Notes under the pieces: generated by a model
The model's database searches: none
The model's input: the letters and a program-made list of their open reading frames with translations, nothing else
Told to the model about the DNA's origin: nothing
Assembly (NCBI GenBank): GCA_030916965.1
Contig: JAUPVQ010000019.1
Span: forward strand, 1 to 50,468
Length of the DNA: 50,468 nt
Reading direction: 5' to 3'
DNA from: Patescibacteria group bacterium
GTDB lineage: Bacteria; Patescibacteriota; Minisyncoccia; Phycocordibacterales; UBA9973
Made by a program: the position numbers and the translations under genes
Part shown: piece after piece, positions 34,152 through 41,685 of the stretch
Position numbering within the stretch: the stretch's first letter is position 1
How the letters are laid out: every line of letters starts with the position of its first letter

Positions 34152-34191
34152 TAAAACGCGCCCAAAAATTAATTAAAATCTTTAAGCGCGT
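34152..34191 (-). terminator. Terminator-like inverted repeat
   Basis: AACGCGC/GCGCGTT arms about 25 nt apart, followed by T-rich sequence on the minus strand, after the orphan gene at 34211. Confidence 0.5.
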
Positions 34192-34210
34192 TATAAATTT
34201 GGGACAAAAA

Positions 34211-34681
34211 TTAAATTTTTGAATGATGCAGAATCAGTGTATCATGTGGCTCCAGAGAGCTGATTGTGATCTGAACACCATAATTCTGAAAAAAAGCTGC
34301 CAGTTCCTTGTTGATGTCAAAAATAGTTTTATTTCCATCGCTTGCATATTTACCTAAGGGTGTTACTTTGGTGAAATTAATACAATTAATTTTTAGATCC
34401 TTATTTTTGAAAAGTGAATACATAAAATTTTTTAAATTTGATGATTCACCAGGAAACTTGTTCGGTATCGAACTACTTGGAATGTTCTTGATTGTATCCA
34501 AAATCCAATCCGGAGCATTTTTTTTCATATGGTTAACAAGATCATTGAAAATTATACTTTTCTGCGATCTAAGCTCTGCAAATGCAAGCGCATTTTCATT
34601 AACCCTTGAAAGAATGTTTTGAAGTTCAAACGGGCGATCATCATGATCTGACATAGCGGGAGATATTGTTGGTGTTGTCAT
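34211..34681 (-). CDS. Orphan cytoplasmic protein
   Basis: A 156-residue protein without signal or membrane segment. The N-terminus is polar and low-complexity (MTTPTISPAMSDHDDRP), then mainly helical, with a C-terminal beta-type stretch (YGVQITISSLEPHDTLILHH). No family recognised. It has its own promoter with a perfect DnaA box just upstream of the -35, like the two leader copies on either side. Confidence 0.55.
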   Translation of the reverse strand: MTTPTISPAMSDHDDRPFELQNILSRVNENALAFAELRSQKSIIFNDLVNHMKKNAPDWILDTIKNIPSSSIPNKFPGESSNLKNFMYSLFKNKDLKINCINFTKVTPLGKYASDGNKTIFDINKELAAFFQNYGVQITISSLEPHDTLILHHSKI

Positions 34682-34699
34682 AGTCTATTTTTTAGGATA

Positions 34700-34739
34700 A
34701 ATATATACTTTTCTACAAAAAATGCAATATTGTGGATAA
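34700..34739 (-). promoter_or_regulatory. Promoter and DnaA box of the orphan
   Basis: Minus strand: TTATCCACA (34731-34739), 3 nt, TTGCAT (34722-34727), 16 nt, TATATT (34700-34705), 18 nt before the ATG. Confidence 0.5.
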
Positions 34740-34751
34740 CCTAAGTAAGTA

Positions 34752-34779
34752 AAAAACCCTGAAATTAATCAGGGTTTTT
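34752..34779 (-). terminator. Terminator of the AstE-like gene
   Basis: An 11-bp stem (AAAAACCCTGA and complement) with a 6-nt loop and T-run on the minus strand. Confidence 0.85.
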
Positions 34780-34785
34780 CAAAAT

Positions 34786-35613
34786 TTAGATGATTTCACC
34801 AAGTAAGAATGCTTCAGAATCAATTTTGTTACAATCATGAGCAAACACAATTAAGCAATCCTTTGGAGCATATATTATATTGCACCCATCGGCTCCAATT
34901 TTGGTGCCTTCTGCTATTGGCTCAAAATCATAAAATTTCCTTGAGAGAACAAATGAATCAGTTTTCGATTTGTAAATAGAAAACATTTTTACATATTCAC
35001 GAACAATAGGACGATCAAATGAAATCGAACGGTAATTAATGTGACCTCTCGCTTTGAGAAATGCATAAATTGATTTCTTCGCAATTTCAATCGACATTGG
35101 ATCATTATGTTGTCCACACTCGATACAAATACCAATTTTACCCTTAGAAAGCATGTATCCATCAGATGCACCAGGCTCGAGTGGGTCGAAACCATAGACT
35201 ATTCTTTCAAATCTAGCTGGAAATTTTGATACAATTTCCTTAGCATTGTCTTCGCAGATAATAAATGGCGTACTAGGATTCAAAGTAGAGTGGATGTCTA
35301 AGAGTGCATCTCCTAGATCAAAAACTTTTTTAAGTATTTGAGCTCGCTTGTATTCATAAGATTTTTTAATTTCTTTTGAATATAAAAGGATGTCTGAGAA
35401 CAATCGATTAAGATTAAAATCTATGAATCTTTTGTTCTCTTTGATAGCTTGTATGTTACCTAAAATAAAGATAACAGTACCTGCTTCAATTGTAAGATAT
35501 GGTAATAACTGCTGAAGTGCAACTATCCCACAAATTTCATTACCATGATTACCTGCCATTACAATACTTGTAGGCCCAGGATTTTTTCCAGTTAAAATGA
35601 TTTTGTTTTTCAT
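34786..35613 (-). CDS. Succinylglutamate desuccinylase/aspartoacylase-like zinc hydrolase
   Basis: A 275-residue protein of the AstE/AspA branch of M14 carboxypeptidases. Zinc ligands are seen in AGNHGNEICG (HxxE) and ALLDIHSTLN; RFIDFNLNRLF gives the substrate arginine region, and ICIECGQHND contains the likely catalytic glutamate. These enzymes remove acyl groups from amino acids. The substrate is open; with arginine/polyamine genes beside it, an acylated amino acid or polyamine derivative is possible. It is preceded by leader copy B. Confidence 0.78.
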   Translation of the reverse strand: MKNKIILTGKNPGPTSIVMAGNHGNEICGIVALQQLLPYLTIEAGTVIFILGNIQAIKENKRFIDFNLNRLFSDILLYSKEIKKSYEYKRAQILKKVFDLGDALLDIHSTLNPSTPFIICEDNAKEIVSKFPARFERIVYGFDPLEPGASDGYMLSKGKIGICIECGQHNDPMSIEIAKKSIYAFLKARGHINYRSISFDRPIVREYVKMFSIYKSKTDSFVLSRKFYDFEPIAEGTKIGADGCNIIYAPKDCLIVFAHDCNKIDSEAFLLGEII

Positions 35614-35638
35614 ACTTGTAATACTTGATATTATTCAA

Positions 35639-35667
35639 TTTTTAAAGAACCACTTATAGGGGGTTCT
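35639..35667 (-). promoter_or_regulatory. Hairpin plus boxA-like element (copy B)
   Basis: Minus strand: AGAACC/GGTTCT stem (35662-35667 with 35646-35651) followed by GTTCTTTAAAAA. The stem sequence differs from copy A but pairing is kept. An alternative TATAGG/CCTATA pairing overlaps it. Confidence 0.55.
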
Positions 35668-35676
35668 ATTACCTAT

Positions 35677-35702
35677 AAAAAACGGCCTCTTTTTTGAGGT
35701 CG
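35677..35702 (-). terminator. Terminator-like hairpin in leader copy B
   Basis: CGACCTC/GAGGCCG stem (7 bp with one G-U), A6 loop, then T6 on the minus strand: a textbook intrinsic terminator placed before the gene. Confidence 0.7.
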
Positions 35703-35736
35703 CTTTTTGAAAATTCGTATTAGAATTTAGGAGATT

Positions 35737-35820
35737 TTATACACAAACACTCTCAAGCACCCTCAAATTGTGAGTCGCCCATCGGTGGTTATTTTGTATT
35801 TGTGAATAAAATGTATTCAT
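35737..35820 (-). CDS. Leader micro-ORF, copy B (27 codons)
   Basis: Encodes MNTFYSQIQNNH, then RWATHNLRVLESVCV. ATG is 6 nt after the -10. See copy A for the comparison. Confidence 0.4.
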   Translation of the reverse strand: MNTFYSQIQNNHRWATHNLRVLESVCV

Positions 35821-35826
35821 ATTTAA

Positions 35827-35874
35827 TATATAACACTTGCCAAAATGCAAGTCAATGTTTTAATGTGTGGATAA
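35827..35874 (-). promoter_or_regulatory. Promoter, operator-like dyad and DnaA box, copy B
   Basis: TTATCCACA (35866-35874), 10 nt, TTGACT (35850-35855), 17 nt, TATATA (35827-35832); ACTTGC-N6-GCAAGT dyad at 35835-35852. Spacings are identical to copy A. Confidence 0.7.
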
Positions 35875-35919
35875 CCCAAAACCTCCATTTAAGGGACGGC
35901 CGTCTTTAAAATATAAACT

Positions 35920-35944
35920 ATCTTACAGGCAAGACCTGTAAGAT
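35920..35944 (-). terminator. Terminator of dnaJ
   Basis: A perfect 10-bp stem (ATCTTACAGG and complement), 5-nt loop, followed by T-rich sequence on the minus strand. Confidence 0.75.
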
Positions 35945-37032
35945 TAAATCCCTTCTTCCTTTAGCTTTTCTATTGCTTCCTTCGCTTTCTTTGAAAGCTT
36001 GTTTGGCATTTTTATTTGGATGCGGATTATTATGTCGCCACGTCTTGAGCTTCCTTGTGGGACACCTTTGCCACGGACACGGAGCAATTCATTATGATTC
36101 ACACCTTCGGGAATTGTAACTTCTAAATCGCCATCGAGAGTCTTCAAATTGTATTTCATTCCAAGCAATGCGTCTGATAATTTAACTTGCAAATCCATAT
36201 TCAAATTCGCACCATCACGCTTGAACAATGGATGTGATTTTACATTTATTTTGATATACAAATCTCCTGTAGAGCCATTGGATACTGCCTCGCCTTTACT
36301 CATCATGCGGATCATTTCACCATTATTAATTCCAGCTGGGACTGCAATATTTATATCTTCTTGTTTCCTGTATACTCCGTGGCCTTTACATTCATGGCAC
36401 TTCTCCTCAGGAATTTTGCCTTTGCCATGACAGTGATCACATTCTTTTACACTCTGGAAAGTTCCAAGAATTGATCTTTTCATCTCGCGAATCTTGCCTT
36501 GACCATTACAAGTCTTGCAAGTATTAATCTTTGTACCAGGTTTCGCACCGTCACCTTTACAGATGTCGCATTTGGATTGCTTGGTGATCAGGACATTCCT
36601 CTTCACCCCGAAAATTGATTCCTCAAATGTGATATCAATCTCGGTCGAAATGTCTCGGCCACGAGCTTGCTGTTGTCGGCCACCCATGCCACCGCCAAAG
36701 AATTCGCCAAATATATCCCCCAAGTCTCCCATATCAAATCCTTGCTGGCCTTGGAATCCAGAGAAATCAAATCCTCCGAATCCACCCTGCTGTCCGTAAC
36801 CCGCACCACCACCAAATCCAGCTGGCCCCTCAGAGCCAAATTGGTCGTATTGCGCACGCTTGGTATCATCGGAAAGTGTCTGATAAGCCTGATTGACCTC
36901 CTTGAACTTACTATCGTCACCTTTATTTTTATCCGGGTGATATTTATGAGCAAGCTTATGAAAAGCCTTTTTGATTTCGTCTTTCGTAGCGCCCTTATTA
37001 ACGCCTAATGTTTCGTAATAGTCTTTTGCCAT
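35944..37032 (-). CDS. dnaJ: Chaperone DnaJ
   Basis: A 362-residue type I Hsp40. J domain with KYHPDKN (HPD), a Gly/Phe region rich in GFGG, four zinc-finger repeats ([32 protein letters not shown]) and a C-terminal substrate domain. It stimulates DnaK ATPase and delivers clients. It is separated from dnaK by an orphan gene. Confidence 0.97.
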   Translation of the reverse strand: MAKDYYETLGVNKGATKDEIKKAFHKLAHKYHPDKNKGDDSKFKEVNQAYQTLSDDTKRAQYDQFGSEGPAGFGGGAGYGQQGGFGGFDFSGFQGQQGFDMGDLGDIFGEFFGGGMGGRQQQARGRDISTEIDITFEESIFGVKRNVLITKQSKCDICKGDGAKPGTKINTCKTCNGQGKIREMKRSILGTFQSVKECDHCHGKGKIPEEKCHECKGHGVYRKQEDINIAVPAGINNGEMIRMMSKGEAVSNGSTGDLYIKINVKSHPLFKRDGANLNMDLQVKLSDALLGMKYNLKTLDGDLEVTIPEGVNHNELLRVRGKGVPQGSSRRGDIIIRIQIKMPNKLSKKAKEAIEKLKEEGI

Positions 37033-37081
37033 ATGTGCTTTTATTATACTGATAAATTTTTTTGATGCAATAATAAAGAAA

Positions 37082-37117
37082 AATCCGCGCTACTGGATTT
37101 TTCCAATAGAGCGGATT
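37082..37117 (-). terminator. Terminator of the chaperone-cluster orphan
   Basis: Long imperfect hairpin with AATCCGC/GCGGATT outer arms and TGGA/TCCA inner arms. Confidence 0.65.
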
Positions 37118-37832
37118 AGTTTTTAATAACTTGATCGTAGAAACATAAAATGAAATTACCTTCCTCCCAGTCATCATTATATGCACCCAAATTAAATTCA
37201 AAGTTCCCGTCAAGCTTCGCATGAATGTTGCACAATCTGTAGTAGTCGGACTCATTTTCTAATGAGTCTTCTTCAGTAAAGGAACAAGTCCATTCATTTT
37301 TCGGAAATTGCTCAGGTTTTAAACTCCATACAAGGAATGCTCCGTGTTCACCTAACAATACGGCATTTTGTTTACGCAGAAAGATCATGCAATCCTCATT
37401 AGTTACTGTGTCGAGTATCGGTAAAATACATGCTTTGTAAGTTTTACCCAACTGTAAACAGTTGTTTTGATCAATATGATTAACATCGTGTTTGAAATAA
37501 GGCATATGGTTATTTTTTTTACAAAATTCTTCCATTTGCTCATAGTGATTGTAATTAAAAGGGACAGTAATTTCAAATTCCCTGATTGCTTTACCAAATC
37601 GTTTGTCGATAATTGCATTTTCTTTTAACAACTTAACCGTTAGTTTTTGAAGCTGGCTTTTAAGAACGCTTCCATTTTCGATAATTTCCTGTGCTTCAGC
37701 CTTACTCAAAGAGCAAAGATTCAGCGTGGAATCAATGTCGAGAGATCCAAAAGCGTCTTCAAGGAAACGCTTAATTTGCTTGTGTTGCCTTTCGGACATT
37801 TCATTTTTAAATGTAATCTTTTCAGTTATCAT
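37116..37832 (-). CDS. Orphan protein in the chaperone cluster
   Basis: A 238-residue soluble protein. The N-terminal ~100 residues are helical and charged; the second half has more beta character with several cysteines and an acidic WEEGNFILCFYDQV end. The family is not recognised. It lies between dnaK and dnaJ but has its own strong promoter and the same hairpin plus boxA-like leader as the two orphan loci at 31 and 35.6 kb, so its regulation is shared with them rather than with the chaperones. Confidence 0.6.
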   Translation of the reverse strand: MITEKITFKNEMSERQHKQIKRFLEDAFGSLDIDSTLNLCSLSKAEAQEIIENGSVLKSQLQKLTVKLLKENAIIDKRFGKAIREFEITVPFNYNHYEQMEEFCKKNNHMPYFKHDVNHIDQNNCLQLGKTYKACILPILDTVTNEDCMIFLRKQNAVLLGEHGAFLVWSLKPEQFPKNEWTCSFTEEDSLENESDYYRLCNIHAKLDGNFEFNLGAYNDDWEEGNFILCFYDQVIKN

Positions 37833-37840
37833 TTTTTAAT

Positions 37841-37872
37841 TTTTTAAAGAACTAGATCATTTGTTCACTAGT
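37841..37872 (-). promoter_or_regulatory. Hairpin plus boxA-like element (third occurrence)
   Basis: Minus strand: ACTAG/CTAGT stem (37868-37872 with 37851-37855; GAAC/GTTC is an alternative) followed by GTTCTTTAAAAA, 8 nt before the ATG. No micro-ORF is present here. Confidence 0.5.
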
Positions 37873-37879
37873 CACACAA

Positions 37880-37908
37880 AAAATAGCACAAAGATACAGT
37901 GATGTCAA
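37880..37908 (-). promoter_or_regulatory. Promoter of the chaperone-cluster orphan
   Basis: TTGACA (37903-37908), 17 nt ending TGC, TATTTT (37880-37885). Confidence 0.7.
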
Positions 37909-37945
37909 ATAATAAAAACCACTCAAATTGAGTGGTTTTTATTAT
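37909..37945 (-). terminator. Terminator of dnaK
   Basis: Perfect 18-bp arms around one base (core CCACTCAA/TTGAGTGG) with a T-rich 3' side. It immediately precedes the promoter of the next gene. Confidence 0.88.
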
Positions 37946-37959
37946 AAATTCAAGACAGA

Positions 37960-39858
37960 TTATTTACCTTCTTCTGGCTTCTCGTTTACCTCCGCATCTT
38001 TAATTTCTTCAGGTTGTTCTTCTGGAGTTTGGTTACCTTCAGTTGCGGATTCTGGTGTATTTTTGGCCATCGCTTCACCAATCTTAGACATTTCTGCAGA
38101 GAGTTCTTCTACGGATTTCTTGATTACTGCTATATCAGTACTTTCTTTTGCAGTACGCAATGCTGTTATTTTCTCTTCTACGCCCGCTTTCAAGCTCGCA
38201 TCTACTTTGTCGCCATATTCTTTGAGTGACTTCTCGGCAGAGAAGATTATCATTTCAGCAGTATTTTTCTCATCTACCAATTCCTTCTTCTTTGCATCTT
38301 CTTCAGCATGCAATTCTGCATCTTGTTGCATCTTCTTGATATCGGCATCTGTTAATCCGGACGCTGCTTCGATACGGATTGTCTGCTTCTTGCCACTTGT
38401 TTTCTCCATGGCAGTTACATTCAATATACCATTGGCATCAACATCAAATGTCACTTCCACTTGTGGCATACCACGTGGTGCTGGTGGAATACCATCGAGG
38501 ATAAATTTGCCAAGAGATTTGTTGTCGCTTGCCATTGGGCGCTCGCCTTGAGTGATATGGATCTCCACACTTGTCTGATTGTCGGCTGCTGTCGAGAAGA
38601 CTTGTGATTTAGAACTCGGGATAGTTGTATTGCGCTCTACAAGCTTGGTAGAGACTCCACCAAGAGTTTCTATTCCCAATGAGAGTGGAATTACATCTAG
38701 GAGCAATACATCCTTTACATCGCCTTGTAGGACTCCAGCTTGCACCGCAGCACCGAGGGCTACAACTTCATCTGGGTTAATTGTTAGGTTTGGCTCTTTG
38801 CCAAATAATTCTTTCACAGCTTTTACAATTGCTGGCATGCGAGTCTGACCTCCAACAAGAATGATTTCATTTATTTCATTCATCTTGAATGGGCTTGCTT
38901 CCATTGCACGCTTTGTAATTGCGATTGATTGGTCAATGTATTCTTGAGCCAATGATTCGAGAGTTGCACGAGTCATCTTCTCTACTAAGTGCTCTGGGCC
39001 GTTGGCACCGCTTGTGATAAATGGAATATTGATTTCAGTTTCAGGAGTTGTAGAGAGCTCAATCTTGGCTTTTTCTGCTGCTTCATCCAAACGCTGAATT
39101 GCAAGAGGATCTTTGCCTATATCGATACCAGTTTTCTTTTTGAATTCTTCGGCAAGCCATGTGATAATCTTCTGATCGATATCACGGCCTCCCATGTGAC
39201 TGTCTCCATCTGTAGATTTAACTTCGATCACATCATTGGAAACTTCAAGGACTGACACATCGAATGTACCACCTCCGAAGTCGAATACCACTACCTTCTC
39301 ATCTTTCTTTGTGTTGAATCCATAGGCAAGAGCGGCCGCAGTTGGCTCGTTGATAATTCTCTTTACATCTAATCCTGCAATAGCACCTGCATCTTTTGTC
39401 GCTTTGCGTTGTGAGTCGTTGAAGTAGGCTGGCACTGTGATAATTGCCTCGGTAATTTTCTCACCAAGTTTTGCCTCAACATCAGCTTTGATCTTACTTA
39501 GGATCATTGCAGATACTTCCTCTGGGCGCATCCATTTGTCGCCAATCATTACCTCTACTCCGCCATCTTTTCCAGCTTGGATTTTGAATGGAGAAGTCTT
39601 CATCGCTTTCTGAATTTCTGGATCCTCAAATCGGTGACCCATAAATCGCTTGATGCCGTAGATTGTATTTGCTGGATTCGTAACTGCTTGGCGCTTTGCC
39701 AAAAGTCCTACCAATCGATCGCCATTTTTACCAATGGCAACAATTGATGGAGTAGTTCTTCCACCTTCAATATTCTCTATAATCTTTGGTTGACCACCTT
39801 CGATTATACAGACCGCACTGTTTGTTGTACCCAAATCTATTCCTATTATTTTACTCAT
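37960..39858 (-). CDS. dnaK: Chaperone DnaK (Hsp70)
   Basis: A 632-residue Hsp70. It starts [19 protein letters not shown]; ATPase motifs include [18 protein letters not shown], the GGQTRMPAI region and [18 protein letters not shown]. The substrate domain begins about residue 390 ([17 protein letters not shown]). An acidic Glu/Pro-rich tail ends EEGK rather than the proteobacterial EEVKD-type end. It lies divergent from a PaaX-like regulator with a dyad between them. Confidence 0.98.
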   Translation of the reverse strand: MSKIIGIDLGTTNSAVCIIEGGQPKIIENIEGGRTTPSIVAIGKNGDRLVGLLAKRQAVTNPANTIYGIKRFMGHRFEDPEIQKAMKTSPFKIQAGKDGGVEVMIGDKWMRPEEVSAMILSKIKADVEAKLGEKITEAIITVPAYFNDSQRKATKDAGAIAGLDVKRIINEPTAAALAYGFNTKKDEKVVVFDFGGGTFDVSVLEVSNDVIEVKSTDGDSHMGGRDIDQKIITWLAEEFKKKTGIDIGKDPLAIQRLDEAAEKAKIELSTTPETEINIPFITSGANGPEHLVEKMTRATLESLAQEYIDQSIAITKRAMEASPFKMNEINEIILVGGQTRMPAIVKAVKELFGKEPNLTINPDEVVALGAAVQAGVLQGDVKDVLLLDVIPLSLGIETLGGVSTKLVERNTTIPSSKSQVFSTAADNQTSVEIHITQGERPMASDNKSLGKFILDGIPPAPRGMPQVEVTFDVDANGILNVTAMEKTSGKKQTIRIEAASGLTDADIKKMQQDAELHAEEDAKKKELVDEKNTAEMIIFSAEKSLKEYGDKVDASLKAGVEEKITALRTAKESTDIAVIKKSVEELSAEMSKIGEAMAKNTPESATEGNQTPEEQPEEIKDAEVNEKPEEGK

Positions 39859-39918
39859 ATATTTTAAAGGCTCAGGGCCTAATTTAACTAATAATTTGTT
39901 AATAATTTTGATTTTTAC

Positions 39919-39943
39919 AGTATTTTCGTGCTCACGAAATACT
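39919..39943. promoter_or_regulatory. Palindrome between dnaK and the PaaX-like gene
   Basis: AGTATTTTCGTG-CT-CACGAAATACT: 11-bp arms with one extra T in the left arm. It is the only strong dyad in the divergent region and is unlike CIRCE; likely an operator for one or both genes. Confidence 0.55.
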
Positions 39944-39976
39944 TGCTAAATAGAGTATATATGATAGCATATAACT

Positions 39977-40504
39977 ATGTCAAGCAAAAATGACTTTTCC
40001 AAAAAAATATTGAAAATACTGGCTGAAAAAACAGCTATTTCCCTGCCAGAATTGAAGACTAGGCAAGACCTAGTCGAGAATAAATACGCTGTTACTCGAT
40101 CATTGAAAGGATTAGAGGAAGCTGGAATGATTGAGCACCTACCAACATCTCAAGGGGGCTTCACAAGGCTAACAAAAGAAGGCAAGAAGAAGGCTCATAG
40201 TATTAAACTTGATAATGACACAACATTACTCAATACAACTTGGGATGGAAGTTGGCGCATTATAATGCTCGACCTACCCGAAGAGCGCAAAGCCGAGCGT
40301 GAATCTCTACGCTACTTATTAAAAAAGGCCGGATTTGTATGTTTGAAAAATTCCGCTTGGATCTCCCCTTACACATTCGAACTTATGTTCTACAATATCA
40401 AAAAAGATCTCAATCTATCGACTGAGCTCGTAATCTTAGTCACAAATTCCGTAGACGAAATCACCGAAAAAGAATTATATAAAACTTTTGGGTTTGAAAA
40501 ATAA
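39977..40504 (+). CDS. PaaX-like transcriptional regulator
   Basis: A 175-residue protein with an N-terminal winged helix (residues about 8-78, TRQDLVENKYAVTRSLKGLEEAGMIEHLP) and a Cas2-like ferredoxin domain (TTWDGSWRIIMLDLPEERKAERESLRYLLKKAGFVCLKNSAWISPY) as in the middle of PaaX. The C-terminal third of classical PaaX is missing. It is not CRISPR-related: no array or other cas gene is present. Divergent from dnaK across a palindrome, it is a candidate heat-shock or chaperone regulator. Its 3' end meets grpE with a 3-nt gap. Confidence 0.78.
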   Translation: MSSKNDFSKKILKILAEKTAISLPELKTRQDLVENKYAVTRSLKGLEEAGMIEHLPTSQGGFTRLTKEGKKKAHSIKLDNDTTLLNTTWDGSWRIIMLDLPEERKAERESLRYLLKKAGFVCLKNSAWISPYTFELMFYNIKKDLNLSTELVILVTNSVDEITEKELYKTFGFEK

Positions 40505-40507
40505 AAT

Positions 40508-41095
40508 TTATTTTTGATAAACTTTCACCCTAGCTGGGCGGATAACTTTCTCGCCAATTTTGTAGCCTGTTTGTACAACTTGCGCGATTTTGTGATCTTT
40601 ACTTTCATCATCTGTTGGGATTGTCTCGATGCTTTCATGCAACATTGGATCAAACATTACATCTACTTGGTCGAGTGCCGTAACATTGTTGTCGGCCAAT
40701 ACACGTAGGAATTGCTGATGGATATATTCCACTCCATTGCGCCAATTTGCATCCACTTTCTCCCAAGCTTCCTTGTTGCCCATTGCCATATTGAAGCTAT
40801 CTAGTACTGGGAGCAAATCTTCTACCATGTTCCCTGTTACCATTGTACGAATTTCTTTATATTTTGCGTTGGAATCTTTTTGTAGATTCACATAATCCGC
40901 CTTTGCTCTTTGCCAGCCGGTTAAATATTCTTCTTTTTCTTTCCTACAAATTTTCAAGTCTTCACGCAATTTTTTCACAATATCTTTCGTAGGCAATTCA
41001 TCGCCATCTTCTGTCGAATCGACAAAAGACACATCCTCAAATGCATCTTCATCTCCCATTCCAATTGGTTCTTTTATTTCATCATGTTCATCCAT
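40508..41095 (-). CDS. grpE: Nucleotide exchange factor GrpE
   Basis: A 195-residue protein: acidic disordered start (residues 1-35), a long helix (LREDLKICRKEKEEYLTGWQRAKADYVNL), then the head domain with LLPVLDSFNMAM, FDPMLHESIETIPTDD and GYKIGEKVIRPARVKV. It releases ADP from DnaK. Convergent with the PaaX-like gene, no terminator seen between. Confidence 0.95.
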   Translation of the reverse strand: MDEHDEIKEPIGMGDEDAFEDVSFVDSTEDGDELPTKDIVKKLREDLKICRKEKEEYLTGWQRAKADYVNLQKDSNAKYKEIRTMVTGNMVEDLLPVLDSFNMAMGNKEAWEKVDANWRNGVEYIHQQFLRVLADNNVTALDQVDVMFDPMLHESIETIPTDDESKDHKIAQVVQTGYKIGEKVIRPARVKVYQK

Positions 41096-41104
41096 AGCGA
41101 GTGT

Positions 41105-41113
41105 ATTATACCA
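41105..41113 (-). promoter_or_regulatory. Extended -10 promoter of grpE
   Basis: Minus-strand TGGTATAAT, 9 nt before the grpE ATG. Confidence 0.6.
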
Positions 41114-41164
41114 AAAATTTATTTATATTCAACATTCAAAATAATGAACGTTTACATCACAAAT

Positions 41165-41220
41165 ATTTTTCTGCAGAAAAATTTCGCGACCCCGCCTCGC
41201 CTATTTTTCTGGTGAAAAAT
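41165..41220. repeat. Twin dyads upstream of grpE
   Basis: Two 18-bp dyads with identical arms, ATTTTTC-N4-GAAAAAT, at 41165-41182 and 41203-41220, separated by a GC-rich 20-nt segment. Possible regulator sites for grpE. Confidence 0.5.
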
Positions 41221-41242
41221 TATGGCTCCGGCCGTCAAAACG

Positions 41243-41270
41243 AAAAAGAGTCGCGTAAGCGACTCTTTTT
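41243..41270 (-). terminator. Terminator of the ribosomal alpha operon
   Basis: A perfect 12-bp stem (AAAAAGAGTCGC and complement) with GTAA loop, 1 nt after the rpsI stop on the minus strand. Confidence 0.92.
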
Positions 41271-41271
41271 G

Positions 41272-41682
41272 TTAACGTTTTGACCATTGTGGGGCTTTGC
41301 GGGCTTTCTTGAGACCGAATTTTCGGCGCTCTTTTTGACGAGGGTCACGCTTAAGCATTTTACCTTTCTTCAATACTGGGCGGAGCTCAGAATCGATCGC
41401 AACCAAACATCGTGCGATACCATGACGAACTGCTTCAGCTTGTGAGTGTATTCCACTACCTTTTGTAGTTACTACGATATCGTATTTTGCAGTGCCTTCT
41501 ATTGCAGTTAGTGCATCAAAAACAATCTTTTGCAAATCAGCAGTTGGGAAATAAACTTTGATATCTTTACCGTTGATAGTATATGAGTTCTTTGTACTTG
41601 GGTACAACTTGACCACAGCAGTTGCTGTCTTTCTGCGACCTAGTGCTCGTGTGTATTCTTTTGTAGATGCTTTTTTATCCAT
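41272..41682 (-). CDS. rpsI: 30S ribosomal protein S9
   Basis: A 136-residue S9: ALGRRKTATAVVKLYP, GKDIKVYFP, VVTTKGSGIHSQAEAVRHGIARCLV and the C-terminal DPRQKERRKFGLKKARKAPQWSKR, whose terminal Lys-Arg reaches the P-site tRNA. Last gene of the operon, 3 nt after rplM. Confidence 0.97.
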   Translation of the reverse strand: MDKKASTKEYTRALGRRKTATAVVKLYPSTKNSYTINGKDIKVYFPTADLQKIVFDALTAIEGTAKYDIVVTTKGSGIHSQAEAVRHGIARCLVAIDSELRPVLKKGKMLKRDPRQKERRKFGLKKARKAPQWSKR

Positions 41683-41685
41683 ATA

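Larger units (their letters stand above)
35677..35820 (-). ncRNA. Predicted ~144-nt structured leader RNA (copy B)
   Basis: Counterpart of copy A. The 5' hairpin (TGAATA/TATTCA) again covers the first codons; the 9-bp stem (35742-35750 with 35796-35804) keeps pairing through a G-U. Confidence 0.5.
35639..35874 (-). repeat. Regulatory leader repeat, copy B
   Basis: The ~330-nt space between the AstE-like gene and dnaJ is filled by this element and the dnaJ terminator. Same order of parts as copy A, but without the ~95-nt copy-A-specific segment between the terminator-like hairpin and the boxA hairpin. Confidence 0.85.

Noticed and set aside
31315-35874. DnaA boxes as a replication origin
   Set aside because: Only three boxes over 4.5 kb, each at a promoter, with no dnaA/dnaN nearby and no AT-rich unwinding cluster.
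35895-35904. GACGGCCGTC palindrome after dnaJ
   Set aside because: A lone 10-bp palindrome next to a clear terminator; too short for a separate claim.
39859-39976. CIRCE element before dnaK
   Set aside because: The dyad sequence and spacer (2 nt) do not fit the TTAGCACTC-N9-GAGTGCTAA pattern.
39977-40504. Cas2-like domain as evidence for CRISPR
   Set aside because: The domain is fused to a winged helix as in PaaX; there is no array, cas1 or effector gene in the window.
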